64,000 nt of DNA from Bacteroides thetaiotaomicron VPI-5482 (lineage in GTDB: Bacteria; Bacteroidota; Bacteroidia; Bacteroidales; Bacteroidaceae), in assembly GCF_000011065.1 (NCBI RefSeq), contig NC_004663.1, positions 3,782,001-3,846,000 on the forward strand, given 5' to 3'. Below the pieces are notes generated by a model, which saw nothing but the letters and a program-made list of their open reading frames with translations, searched no databases and had not been told where the DNA came from. How positions within the stretch are numbered: position 1 is the stretch's first letter; every line of letters begins with the position of its first letter. The translations under genes were made by a program, and so were the position numbers. Shown piece by piece: positions 45,515 through 53,586 of the stretch.

Positions 45515-47146
45515 ATGAACATGAAAAGAAATTGGTTATCATATATGTGCATGGCAGCTCTTTTTTCCGGAGCGCTGACATCGTGCAACGAATCCAGCTT
45601 TTTGAATCTGTCGGACCCCAATTACTTCACGGAAAGCAACTTCTGGAAAGATAAAGCAGATGCAGAAAGTGCTTTGGCAGCCGCCTATTCTCCGATAAAA
45701 GGAGCCATGTACGGATACTTCGGCGCATTTGACGGCTGGCTAAACTTAAACGGTCGTGGTGACGATATCTACACAATCAAAGGAGAAGAAGTTCCGATGT
45801 GGAATATTGCAAACTTCCTGAACTCGCCCTCTACCGGAAATGATCCTTACGGAGCGCTTTATTCAGGCATCCAGCGTGCCAACATCGTACTGCGGTATAT
45901 TGATCAGATACCTGCATCAGGTATTACTGAAGAAGACCGCTCGATGATCAAAGGCGAAGCACTCTTTCTGCGTGGCTATCAATACTTCCTGTTAGTCAAC
46001 AATTACAAAGAAGTGCCTTTGAGACTGATTCCATCCAACGAAGATGAAACCAATAAAGCCGCTGCTACAGAAGCTGCATTATGGGCACAAGTAGAAGAAG
46101 ATCTGGATAACGCCATCAAATGCAACCTGCCAGTAGAACGCTCTACTGCCAAAGAACGCATAACTAAAGGTGCAGCTATTGCAATGCTGGGCAAAGTATA
46201 TGCCACCCAACACAAATATCCGGAAGCCAAACAGCTATTAGGTACATTACTGAAAGCTCCTTATTCTTACGAATTGATGGACAACTTCGAAAAGAATTTC
46301 ACAAATGAAGAAGAGTTCAATAAAGAATCCGTATTTGAACTGGCATACAGTCCGGACGGAGACTACTCCTGGAGCAATGAAAGCGGTATCTGTTTAGGTT
46401 GCTATATTCCTCAGTTTATCGGTCCGGTAAAATCCGGCGGATGGGCTAAATTAATGCCGAACTCCCTGATCGTAGGAGAGTTTACAAAAGAAACACGTCC
46501 GAGTGATGCAGATACCAAGTTTGACAAACGTATGTATGCCAGCCTCTTTTTTGATGCTGCCAACTATGGAGATAAAGTTCCTAACGAGAAATGGTATGGA
46601 AATAATTACTCCATGGATGATCTTTGGGAAGGCAATGAAGGAAAAATGGCAGGCGGAGCACCAAGTTTCAACGTCAATGGGACAGCAGGTAAGTTCCTGA
46701 TAAAGAAAAATACTGCATATTATGTGGATGACAAGGCACCGGACAACATGGGCAACAAAGAAGGAAGGTCCAGCAATTTGCGCGTAATGCGCTTTGCCGA
46801 GGTACTGTTGCTTTATGCTGAAGCATGCGCCAAAACCAATGATCCGGATGGTGCCAACTATGCTTTAAAGCAAATCCGCCAAAGAGCAGGACTTACGGAA
46901 AAGACTTTTGCACAAGCTGAATTAATGAATGAAATAGAACACCAATGCTTATTGGAGTTCTTTGCGGAAGGACATCGTTTTGACGATTTGAAACGTTGGT
47001 ATTCGCCCAGCGAAATTCAGTTGATCTTCAAGGCGAATGGAAAACAAGGTGCGGAAAACTTCCAGGAAAAACACCTTTATTATCCTATACCGACAAGTGA
47101 ACTAAACAATAATACTGCCATGGAACAAACCAGTTTATGGAAATAA
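45515..47146 (+). CDS. SusD-like surface lipoprotein
   Basis: 543 residues. Lipobox SGALTSCNESSFLNLSDPNYF; RagB/SusD motifs FFRGYQYFLLV-like (ALFLRGYQYFLLVNNYKEVPL), RVMRFAEVLLLYAEACAKTND, and EHQCLLEFFAEGHRFDDLKRW. Partner of the preceding SusC (33 bp gap). Confidence 0.95.
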   Translation: MNMKRNWLSYMCMAALFSGALTSCNESSFLNLSDPNYFTESNFWKDKADAESALAAAYSPIKGAMYGYFGAFDGWLNLNGRGDDIYTIKGEEVPMWNIANFLNSPSTGNDPYGALYSGIQRANIVLRYIDQIPASGITEEDRSMIKGEALFLRGYQYFLLVNNYKEVPLRLIPSNEDETNKAAATEAALWAQVEEDLDNAIKCNLPVERSTAKERITKGAAIAMLGKVYATQHKYPEAKQLLGTLLKAPYSYELMDNFEKNFTNEEEFNKESVFELAYSPDGDYSWSNESGICLGCYIPQFIGPVKSGGWAKLMPNSLIVGEFTKETRPSDADTKFDKRMYASLFFDAANYGDKVPNEKWYGNNYSMDDLWEGNEGKMAGGAPSFNVNGTAGKFLIKKNTAYYVDDKAPDNMGNKEGRSSNLRVMRFAEVLLLYAEACAKTNDPDGANYALKQIRQRAGLTEKTFAQAELMNEIEHQCLLEFFAEGHRFDDLKRWYSPSEIQLIFKANGKQGAENFQEKHLYYPIPTSELNNNTAMEQTSLWK

Positions 47147-47181
47147 AAAACCTAGCAAGATTAACTTAATAAAGAAACAAC

Positions 47182-48744
47182 ATGAAAAAGATATATTCAT
47201 TATTATTCGTATCCCTCTTTCTATTCATTGGATACTCTTGTGACGATGGAAGTCTGAGTCACAGTGACGTCTACATTCCGGACCCGGTAGAAGAAACAGA
47301 CGAGGATGACGGATTCTCAGCCGAACCCACCACAGAAGCTGTCATCAAAGTACAGTTCGGAGAAGGGCACGAACATCAGATAATCGATGGCTTCGGATGT
47401 GCCTTTGCAGAGTGGTCACATCGTATATGGAACAACATGATGCGCGAAGATGTAGTCAATGATCTTTTCGGAGAAAATGGCTTGAAGCTGAATATTTTCA
47501 GAGGTGAGGTATTTCCACACTATCAGAACCCTACCACAAACGTCATTGACTTCGGAATGAACCGTACCTTCAATCTTGCAGCCAACGATCCCTCTATGAT
47601 CAATGATTACTGGAGAGACTTTAACGGTTCCGGATGTGGCGAACAAGTACAATTAGGTCAAATGTGGCTGGTAGATATCCTGCAGAAAAAATATAAAGAT
47701 GTGAAATTTATATTCTCTACCTGGAGTCCTCCCGGAACTATGAAATCTAACGGAAAGCCCTCAGGCGGTAGCCTGGCGTCCGGTGCGGAAGATGCATATG
47801 CTAACTATCTGATTGACTTCATCAAAGCATACACTGAAAAGTTCGGCATTGAGATATATGCAATATCACCATCTAATGAGCCTAACAGCAGTGGAACGGG
47901 ATGGAACGGTTGTAGCTGGAGTTATACCAATCTGGCTAACTTCTGCCAGAAGAATCTTCGCCCGGCTTTAGATAAAGCAGGTTATCAAGACATGAAGATT
48001 ATCTTTGGAGAGCACTCGTGGTGGAAAGCAGGAGTCACTTTTCTTGAAAATGGCTTGAAAGCCTGTCCCGATCTGGTTAACTCCAACATTATTGCAGCAG
48101 CTCACGGATACACATTAATTGGCAACACTGAGTTTGTACAATCACCACTCTGCGCTGAAAATAATATTCATTTATGGAATACGGAAACCAGTTCTACAGA
48201 CACATACGATCCATCCTGGAAAAACGCGATGCAATGGGCTACTACTTTCCATAATTATCTGGCAGTTTCCAACCTGAACGCATTTATCTGGTGGGCAGGT
48301 GCACGTCCTTGTACGAATAATGAAGCGTTGATCAGACTGGAAGAAGCACTTCCCGGAACCAATTATGAAAGAGCGTCCCGCTACTACAGTTACGGACAAT
48401 TTACTAAGTTTATCCCGGAAGGAAGCCGACGTGTGGATATCAAGACTGTTGCTCCCGAAGGTGACGAAGAAGCATTCCCGAAAGAACTGTTGATGACAGC
48501 TTACATCAAGGACGACAATTATACGATCGTACTGGTAAACAATTCTACAAGCAAGGCCTTCGAAACCAAACTGGAAATTGAAGGAAAAGAGTTTCAGACC
48601 ATGATCTCATATACATCAGATGAAGGAGTTAAGTGGCAACGCAAAAAAGTAAATCCATCTCTCAGCGGATTGCGCTCCATTACAGTCCCTAAGTTTAGTG
48701 TAGTAACCATCACTGGTAAAATGAAAGATATTGAAGCTGAATAA
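47182..48744 (+). CDS. GH30 glycoside hydrolase lipoprotein
   Basis: 520 residues; lipobox FIGYSCDDGS, so likely surface or periplasmic. GH30 barrel: QIIDGFGCAFAEWS, FIFSTWSPPGTMKSNG, acid/base E233 in SPSNEPN and nucleophile E335 in LWNTETSS; C-terminal beta-sandwich (about 415-515). GH30 members include endo-beta-1,6-glucanases, beta-xylanases and glucosylceramidases; the QWxG-like local motifs do not let me choose. It is the only obvious endo-acting enzyme of the locus and would make the fragments imported by SusC/SusD. Confidence 0.9.
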   Translation: MKKIYSLLFVSLFLFIGYSCDDGSLSHSDVYIPDPVEETDEDDGFSAEPTTEAVIKVQFGEGHEHQIIDGFGCAFAEWSHRIWNNMMREDVVNDLFGENGLKLNIFRGEVFPHYQNPTTNVIDFGMNRTFNLAANDPSMINDYWRDFNGSGCGEQVQLGQMWLVDILQKKYKDVKFIFSTWSPPGTMKSNGKPSGGSLASGAEDAYANYLIDFIKAYTEKFGIEIYAISPSNEPNSSGTGWNGCSWSYTNLANFCQKNLRPALDKAGYQDMKIIFGEHSWWKAGVTFLENGLKACPDLVNSNIIAAAHGYTLIGNTEFVQSPLCAENNIHLWNTETSSTDTYDPSWKNAMQWATTFHNYLAVSNLNAFIWWAGARPCTNNEALIRLEEALPGTNYERASRYYSYGQFTKFIPEGSRRVDIKTVAPEGDEEAFPKELLMTAYIKDDNYTIVLVNNSTSKAFETKLEIEGKEFQTMISYTSDEGVKWQRKKVNPSLSGLRSITVPKFSVVTITGKMKDIEAE

Positions 48745-48760
48745 ATAGTCTAAATAAACA

Positions 48761-49948
48761 ATGAATATCATGAAAAGAAATCTATTATATTTGGCAGGAT
48801 TCCTGCTTGCAGCCGCTACTGTTTTCTCCGGCTGTAATGACGATGATCCATCCTATCACGACTTAGTGCCAAATACGCAGGAGTTGATCATTAATCTGGA
48901 TGAGACCCCGGAAGGAATCATTCAAATAGTTCAAGGCAACGGCAATTATAAAATTACAAGTTCCAATGAAGATGTAGCAACCGCCATTGCCGAAGGTAAC
49001 AAAATTAAAGTAACAGCTCTGAAGGCCGGTAGTACCGACTTATCTATTACCGACTGGGCTAAAATGAGTACCAATGTCAAAGTCATCGTCGATCAGTTAA
49101 GTGAACTGGTTTTGTCCAATTCGGCTACAACAATGTATCCGGGTGAAAACAAGACAGTCAATGTTTATACAGGAAACAGAGGCTACAAAGTAACAGTTGA
49201 CAAAGAGTCTGTCGTGAAAGCTACAGTAGATGAAGAAGGACATATACAGATAGAATCTCTGGCACCAGGCAATGCAACAGTTACAGTGACCGACAGACTG
49301 AACAAGAGTGCAGAATTTTCAGTAAAAGTAATAAAGAAACTTGTAGTTGACAATAGTGAAGAAATTGCTTATTTGACAGTCGGTGAACCTTTGACAATCA
49401 AGATTCTGGACGGTAACGGAGGCTATACCTGCACAAATAATGGTTCCGCCACTTATCTGAAATGCACGATAGCGGAAAATGGAACAGATGTTATCATCGA
49501 AGGTCTTAAAAGATATCGTTTCAACAAGACGGTAACAATCAAAGACCAGGAAGGAGAGGCAATCAGCATCAATATAGTCTATATCGACGATCTTTATCTG
49601 GAGAATCCATCATATCGTTACTTAATAGCGGGGTCATCTTCTTATCAGTCTGTCTCTACCTCGACAGTGGGTTCCATTACTCATTCGGAAGAGTTCAATA
49701 TGTCCGAAATTGTTATAAAAGGAACAGGAACTTATGCCAGCGGTTTTGCAGTTCAGTTTACAGGTGATTTGACGAAAGGCAACAAAGGTGATGCGGTACT
49801 GTATAAAGTAACAAGAAATGCAGTGGACAAAAAAGTGAAATATCCGATAGAAGATTGCCGGATCGATAAAGTGGAAGATGGTTGGTACTGGGTCAGCTTC
49901 TTAGAACCCAATTGCACCATCCGCTCTTATATGATTACCAAACAATAG
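48761..49948 (+). CDS. Ig-like repeat surface lipoprotein
   Basis: 395 residues; lipobox TVFSGCNDDD. Three Big_2-like beta domains in tandem (about 38-110, 112-195, 196-275), each with a GNxxYK..S.....A......I...A...G...ITVTD pattern, then a unique C-terminal domain (about 285-395). Position after SusD and GH30 is where surface glycan-binding proteins usually lie, so that is the likely role. 16 bp after GH30. Confidence 0.72.
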   Translation: MNIMKRNLLYLAGFLLAAATVFSGCNDDDPSYHDLVPNTQELIINLDETPEGIIQIVQGNGNYKITSSNEDVATAIAEGNKIKVTALKAGSTDLSITDWAKMSTNVKVIVDQLSELVLSNSATTMYPGENKTVNVYTGNRGYKVTVDKESVVKATVDEEGHIQIESLAPGNATVTVTDRLNKSAEFSVKVIKKLVVDNSEEIAYLTVGEPLTIKILDGNGGYTCTNNGSATYLKCTIAENGTDVIIEGLKRYRFNKTVTIKDQEGEAISINIVYIDDLYLENPSYRYLIAGSSSYQSVSTSTVGSITHSEEFNMSEIVIKGTGTYASGFAVQFTGDLTKGNKGDAVLYKVTRNAVDKKVKYPIEDCRIDKVEDGWYWVSFLEPNCTIRSYMITKQ

Positions 49949-49971
49949 TTTATAGACTTGACACATGTATT

Positions 49972-49999
49972 TTTTGAAAGTACCCCCATACTTTCAAAA
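49972..49999 (+). terminator. Hairpin ending the susC-susD-GH30 unit
   Basis: TTTTGAAAGTA (49972-49982), loop CCCCCA, TACTTTCAAAA (49989-49999): perfect 11-bp stem, 24 bp after the stop. Confidence 0.68.
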
Positions 50000-50011
50000 T
50001 GACAAAAGTAC

Positions 50012-50073
50012 AAAGAGACTGTCCCTACAACACCGTATATCTCAGGTATGTCTGGCTTGCAAACAGTCTCTTT
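50012..50073 (+). terminator. Second inverted repeat before GH130
   Basis: AAAGAGACTGT (50012-50022) and its exact complement ACAGTCTCTTT (50063-50073), followed by TGT. The 40-nt loop is long; it may act with the preceding hairpin to reduce read-through into GH130. Confidence 0.5.
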
Positions 50074-50137
50074 TGTCCTGTCAAGTAATACAAAAAGGAT
50101 CGCAAGCCGATGCTTTACTCTAATTTTATGAATTGAT

Positions 50138-51328
50138 ATGAATAGATATGATAACAGACTACATATTCTCACGAAAGAATATGATGAGCTCATCTCACGT
50201 GAAAATGAAAAGATACTGCCCGGCAATGGTGTTTTTGAACGATACAAATATCCCATTCTGACAGCAGAGCACCCTCCGCTGGAGTGGAGATACGACTTCA
50301 ATCCGGAAACAAATCCCTATCTGATGGAACGTTTCGGCATTAACGCCGTATTCAATGCAGGCGCTATCAAATTCAACGGGAAATATCTTGTTATGGCACG
50401 GGTAGAAGGACATGACCGCAAATCATTCTTCGCCATCGCAGAAAGTCCCAATGGTATCGACAACTTCCGCTTTTGGGAATATCCGGTACAACTGCCGGAC
50501 CTATATCCGGAAGAAACGAACGTCTACGATATGCGTCTGACAAAACACGAGGACGGATGGATATACGGTATCTTCTGCTCGGAAAGCAAAGATCCGGACG
50601 CACCCGCAGGAGACCTCACCTCGGCCATTGCAGCAGCAGGAATCATACGCAGCAGGGACCTTAAAAACTGGGAACGCCTGCCCAACCTCGTCTCCCAAAG
50701 CCAGCAACGGAATGTAGTGCTGCACCCAGAGTTCGTAGACGGAAAATATGCATTGTACACCCGTCCGCAGGACGGATTCATCGATGCAGGCAGCGGAGGC
50801 GGTATTTCATGGGCATTGATAGACGATATCACTCATGCAGTGATCAAGAAGGAAATCGTCATAGAACAGCGCCATTATCACACGATCAAAGAAGTGAAAA
50901 ACGGTGAAGGGCCTCATCCCATCAAGACTCCCCAAGGATGGCTACATCTGGCACACGGAGTCCGTGCCTGTGCTGCCGGGCTCAGATATGTCCTATATCT
51001 GTATATGACGTCTTTAGATGATCCAAGGAAGGTGATAGCCCAGCCGGGAGGTTACTTCATGGCACCTGTGGGAGAAGAAAGAACCGGAGATGTATCCAAC
51101 GTGCTATTCTCCAACGGATGGATCGCGGATGAAGACGGAACGGTATACATCTACTATGCTTCCTCCGACACACGGATGCACGTAGCGACTTCTACGATCG
51201 AACGACTAATCGATTACTGCCGGCATACACCGGAAGACAGACTCCGTTCCACGACTTCCGTGAAAAGCATATACGATATCATAGAAGCCAATAAGCTCGT
51301 GATGTCGGAAAATGCCGTTGTATTATAG
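50138..51328 (+). CDS. GH130 mannoside phosphorylase, GH130_1-like
   Basis: 396 residues, cytoplasmic (no signal). NVYDMRLTKHEDGWIYGIFCSE places the general acid at D131, the same number I recall for the Bacteroides fragilis 4-O-beta-mannosyl-glucose phosphorylase; RPQDGF, HYHTIKEVKNGEGPHPI and WLHLAHGVR provide the phosphate and sugar pocket. Length also matches that enzyme. Expected reaction: phosphorolysis of beta-mannosyl disaccharide to mannose 1-phosphate and a sugar. No mannobiose 2-epimerase or GH26 is nearby, so the natural substrate may differ from mannan. 189 bp after the preceding gene with two hairpins between. Confidence 0.85.
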   Translation: MNRYDNRLHILTKEYDELISRENEKILPGNGVFERYKYPILTAEHPPLEWRYDFNPETNPYLMERFGINAVFNAGAIKFNGKYLVMARVEGHDRKSFFAIAESPNGIDNFRFWEYPVQLPDLYPEETNVYDMRLTKHEDGWIYGIFCSESKDPDAPAGDLTSAIAAAGIIRSRDLKNWERLPNLVSQSQQRNVVLHPEFVDGKYALYTRPQDGFIDAGSGGGISWALIDDITHAVIKKEIVIEQRHYHTIKEVKNGEGPHPIKTPQGWLHLAHGVRACAAGLRYVLYLYMTSLDDPRKVIAQPGGYFMAPVGEERTGDVSNVLFSNGWIADEDGTVYIYYASSDTRMHVATSTIERLIDYCRHTPEDRLRSTTSVKSIYDIIEANKLVMSENAVVL

Positions 51329-51385
51329 TTCCGAAAGCAGTATTATCATCTGTCTTTCAGGATGTTCCATTCTGCATGATGGATG

Positions 51386-51473
51386 TTAACAACTGAGTTG
51401 CAGGGTATTAACAGCTGACACGTCAAGTATTAACACCTGACGTGTCAGCTATTAAAGCCTGAGAAGTCAGATA
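51386..51473. repeat. Four tandem 22-bp units
   Basis: Units start at 51386, 51408, 51430 and 51452, each opening with TTAA(C/A)a.CTGA. Units 2 and 3 together form a perfect 13-bp inverted repeat, AGCTGACACGTCA (51413-51425) with 51438-51450. The array abuts the operator motif of the symporter promoter. Confidence 0.83.
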
Positions 51474-51476
51474 AAT

Positions 51477-51533
51477 AGTATCAGTATGAGTTAAAATAAT
51501 ATTTGTTTCTTCCCCACATTCGACCTACTTTTG
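51477..51533 (+). promoter_or_regulatory. Operator motif and promoter of the SSS symporter gene
   Basis: TTTG (51502-51505), 20 bp, TACTTTTG (51526-51533). TATCAG (51479-51484) begins 23 bp before -33, in AGTATCAGTATGAGTTAAAA. Confidence 0.72.
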
Positions 51534-51578
51534 TACCTGATAGATTATTAATGTACAAAACCTAATCAAAATAGCAAC

Positions 51579-53456
51579 ATGAAATTACACACATCCGATC
51601 TTCTGATCATCTGCGCCTACCTCATTGCCATGATTGTCATCGGACTCATACTGAAGAAGCGAGCCGCACAGAATATGGACTCCTATTTCCTGGGAGGCAA
51701 ATCACTGCCCTTCTATATGCTTGGCCTGTCCAATGCATCCGGAATGTTCGACATCACCGGTACGATGCTAATGGTTTACTGGGCATTTGCCTACGGATTC
51801 AAAAGTCTCTGGATTCCCTGGCTGTGGCCGGTATTCAATCAGATATTCCTCATGGTTTATCTGTCGGTGTGGTTGCGGCGTTCCAATGTGCTCACCGGAG
51901 CCGAATGGATCAAAACCCGCTTCGGTAAAGGCAAGGGAGCGACACTCTCTCATACCATCGTTGTCGTATTTGCGTTATTAAGCGTACTCGGATTTCTGAG
52001 TTACGGATTCATAGGAATAGGCAAATTCATGGAAATCTTTATTCCCTGGGAAGTCATTTCACCCTACATTCCTTTCACGGTATCACCGGAGTATGTTCCG
52101 CATGTATACGGTATCTTCTTCACAGCTATCGCCACCTTCTACGTCATGTTGGGGGGAATGCTGAGCATCGTATGGACAGATGTCGTACAGTTCCTTATCA
52201 TGACGGTGGCAGGCATCGTTATCGTAGTGATCGGTATGCAGATGGTGGCGCCGGATATGATACACTCCTTTGTACCTGCCGGATGGGATTCCCCTTTCTT
52301 CGGATGGACGCTCGATATTGACTGGAGCAGCCGGATGAGTTTGCTGACCGAACGAATGGCGAACGAACCTTACAGTCTGATAGGTATCTTTGTCATGATG
52401 GCGTTGCTCAAAGGCATCTTCATGAGTATGGCAGGGCCTGCGCCCAACTATGATATGCAGAAAATTCTGTCCTGCAAATCTCCCAAAGAAGCGGCGATGA
52501 TGAGCGGTTCCGTATCCGTCGTGCTGTTAATTCCACGCTATCTGATGATTATGGGATTTGCATTACTTGCCATCTATTTCTTCAAGGAAGACGGCGGACT
52601 GACACAGATGGAGGTGACCCGCACGGACTTTGAGACAATTCTTCCCCATCTGATCACACGATATGTTCCGGCAGGATTTGCAGGATTATTATTGGCAGGT
52701 CTACTGGCAGCTTTCATGTCGACCTTTGCTTCTACCGTCAATGCAGCCCCTGCATATATCGTAAATGATATTTATCTGAAATACATCAACCCGAAAGCGA
52801 GTGTGAAGACACAGATACGCAGCAGCTATGTCATTTCCGTTGCAGTAGTGGTGGTGAGCACCGTCATCGGATTCTTCCTGAAAGATATCAATGAAATCTT
52901 TCAGTGGATTGTTGGTGCACTGTTCGGAGGATACATCGCAGCCAACGTACTGAAATGGCATTGGTGGCGTTTCAACGGTGAAGGTTACTTCTGGGGAATG
53001 ACTGCCGGAGTAGTGGCCGCTATTGTGATGAAATTTACCGTTCCGGATGCATGGGTACTTTATTTCTTCCCCGTACTGTTCGGCGTCTCTCTGATCGGAT
53101 GTATCATCGGGACTTACAGTGCTCCGGCTACAGATGAAGAGACTCTGATCAACTTCTACGTCAATGTACGCCCATGGGGATGCTGGAAGCCGATTCAGGA
53201 GAAAGCAATCGCCCGTTACCCGCATATTCAGGCGAATAAAAACTTCAAAAGAGATGCCTTCAATGTGGCGATAGGAATCATCTGGCAATGTACGCTTACC
53301 ATCATTCCAATGTACCTCGTTGTCCGCGAACAGTTAGGGCTCTGGAGTTCTATCGCTTTGCTTCTGATTACCACGCTCATACTCAGAAAAACCTGGTACA
53401 AGCCTTTGTGTAAGGAAGAAGCGAGATACAACGAAGAGATGAAACAAATACGATAA
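51579..53456 (+). CDS. SSS-family sodium:solute symporter
   Basis: 625 residues with about 14 membrane segments. Typical SSS N-terminus (LLIICAYLIAMIVIGLILKKRAAQNMDSYFLGGKSLPFYMLGLSNASGMFDITGTM). Long family member, with an extra C-terminal region after helix 11. Imports a sugar or other organic solute with Na+. In Bacteroides such symporters often accompany GH130 genes. Own promoter with the shared operator motif. Confidence 0.92.
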   Translation: MKLHTSDLLIICAYLIAMIVIGLILKKRAAQNMDSYFLGGKSLPFYMLGLSNASGMFDITGTMLMVYWAFAYGFKSLWIPWLWPVFNQIFLMVYLSVWLRRSNVLTGAEWIKTRFGKGKGATLSHTIVVVFALLSVLGFLSYGFIGIGKFMEIFIPWEVISPYIPFTVSPEYVPHVYGIFFTAIATFYVMLGGMLSIVWTDVVQFLIMTVAGIVIVVIGMQMVAPDMIHSFVPAGWDSPFFGWTLDIDWSSRMSLLTERMANEPYSLIGIFVMMALLKGIFMSMAGPAPNYDMQKILSCKSPKEAAMMSGSVSVVLLIPRYLMIMGFALLAIYFFKEDGGLTQMEVTRTDFETILPHLITRYVPAGFAGLLLAGLLAAFMSTFASTVNAAPAYIVNDIYLKYINPKASVKTQIRSSYVISVAVVVVSTVIGFFLKDINEIFQWIVGALFGGYIAANVLKWHWWRFNGEGYFWGMTAGVVAAIVMKFTVPDAWVLYFFPVLFGVSLIGCIIGTYSAPATDEETLINFYVNVRPWGCWKPIQEKAIARYPHIQANKNFKRDAFNVAIGIIWQCTLTIIPMYLVVREQLGLWSSIALLLITTLILRKTWYKPLCKEEARYNEEMKQIR

Positions 53457-53568
53457 GTATCAGCATAATTAATTTATATCATAAATTTAGGCACGGATGA
53501 CACGGATTTCACGGATTTAAGAGATCGGTCAATTAAAAACCGCGTTAATCCGTGTCATCTGTGCCTAA
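53456..53568. repeat. AGTATCAG motif copy and 22-bp palindromic repeat
   Basis: AGTATCAGCAT (53456-53466) repeats the operator half-site seen at 38933, but no promoter with the same geometry follows. Downstream, 53487-53508 and 53547-53568 form a 22-bp inverted repeat with one mismatch (cacggatgacacggatt type), with an extra cacggattt direct repeat inside; this resembles a dispersed intergenic element. Confidence 0.7.
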
Positions 53569-53586
53569 TAAAACAGAGAACCGATC

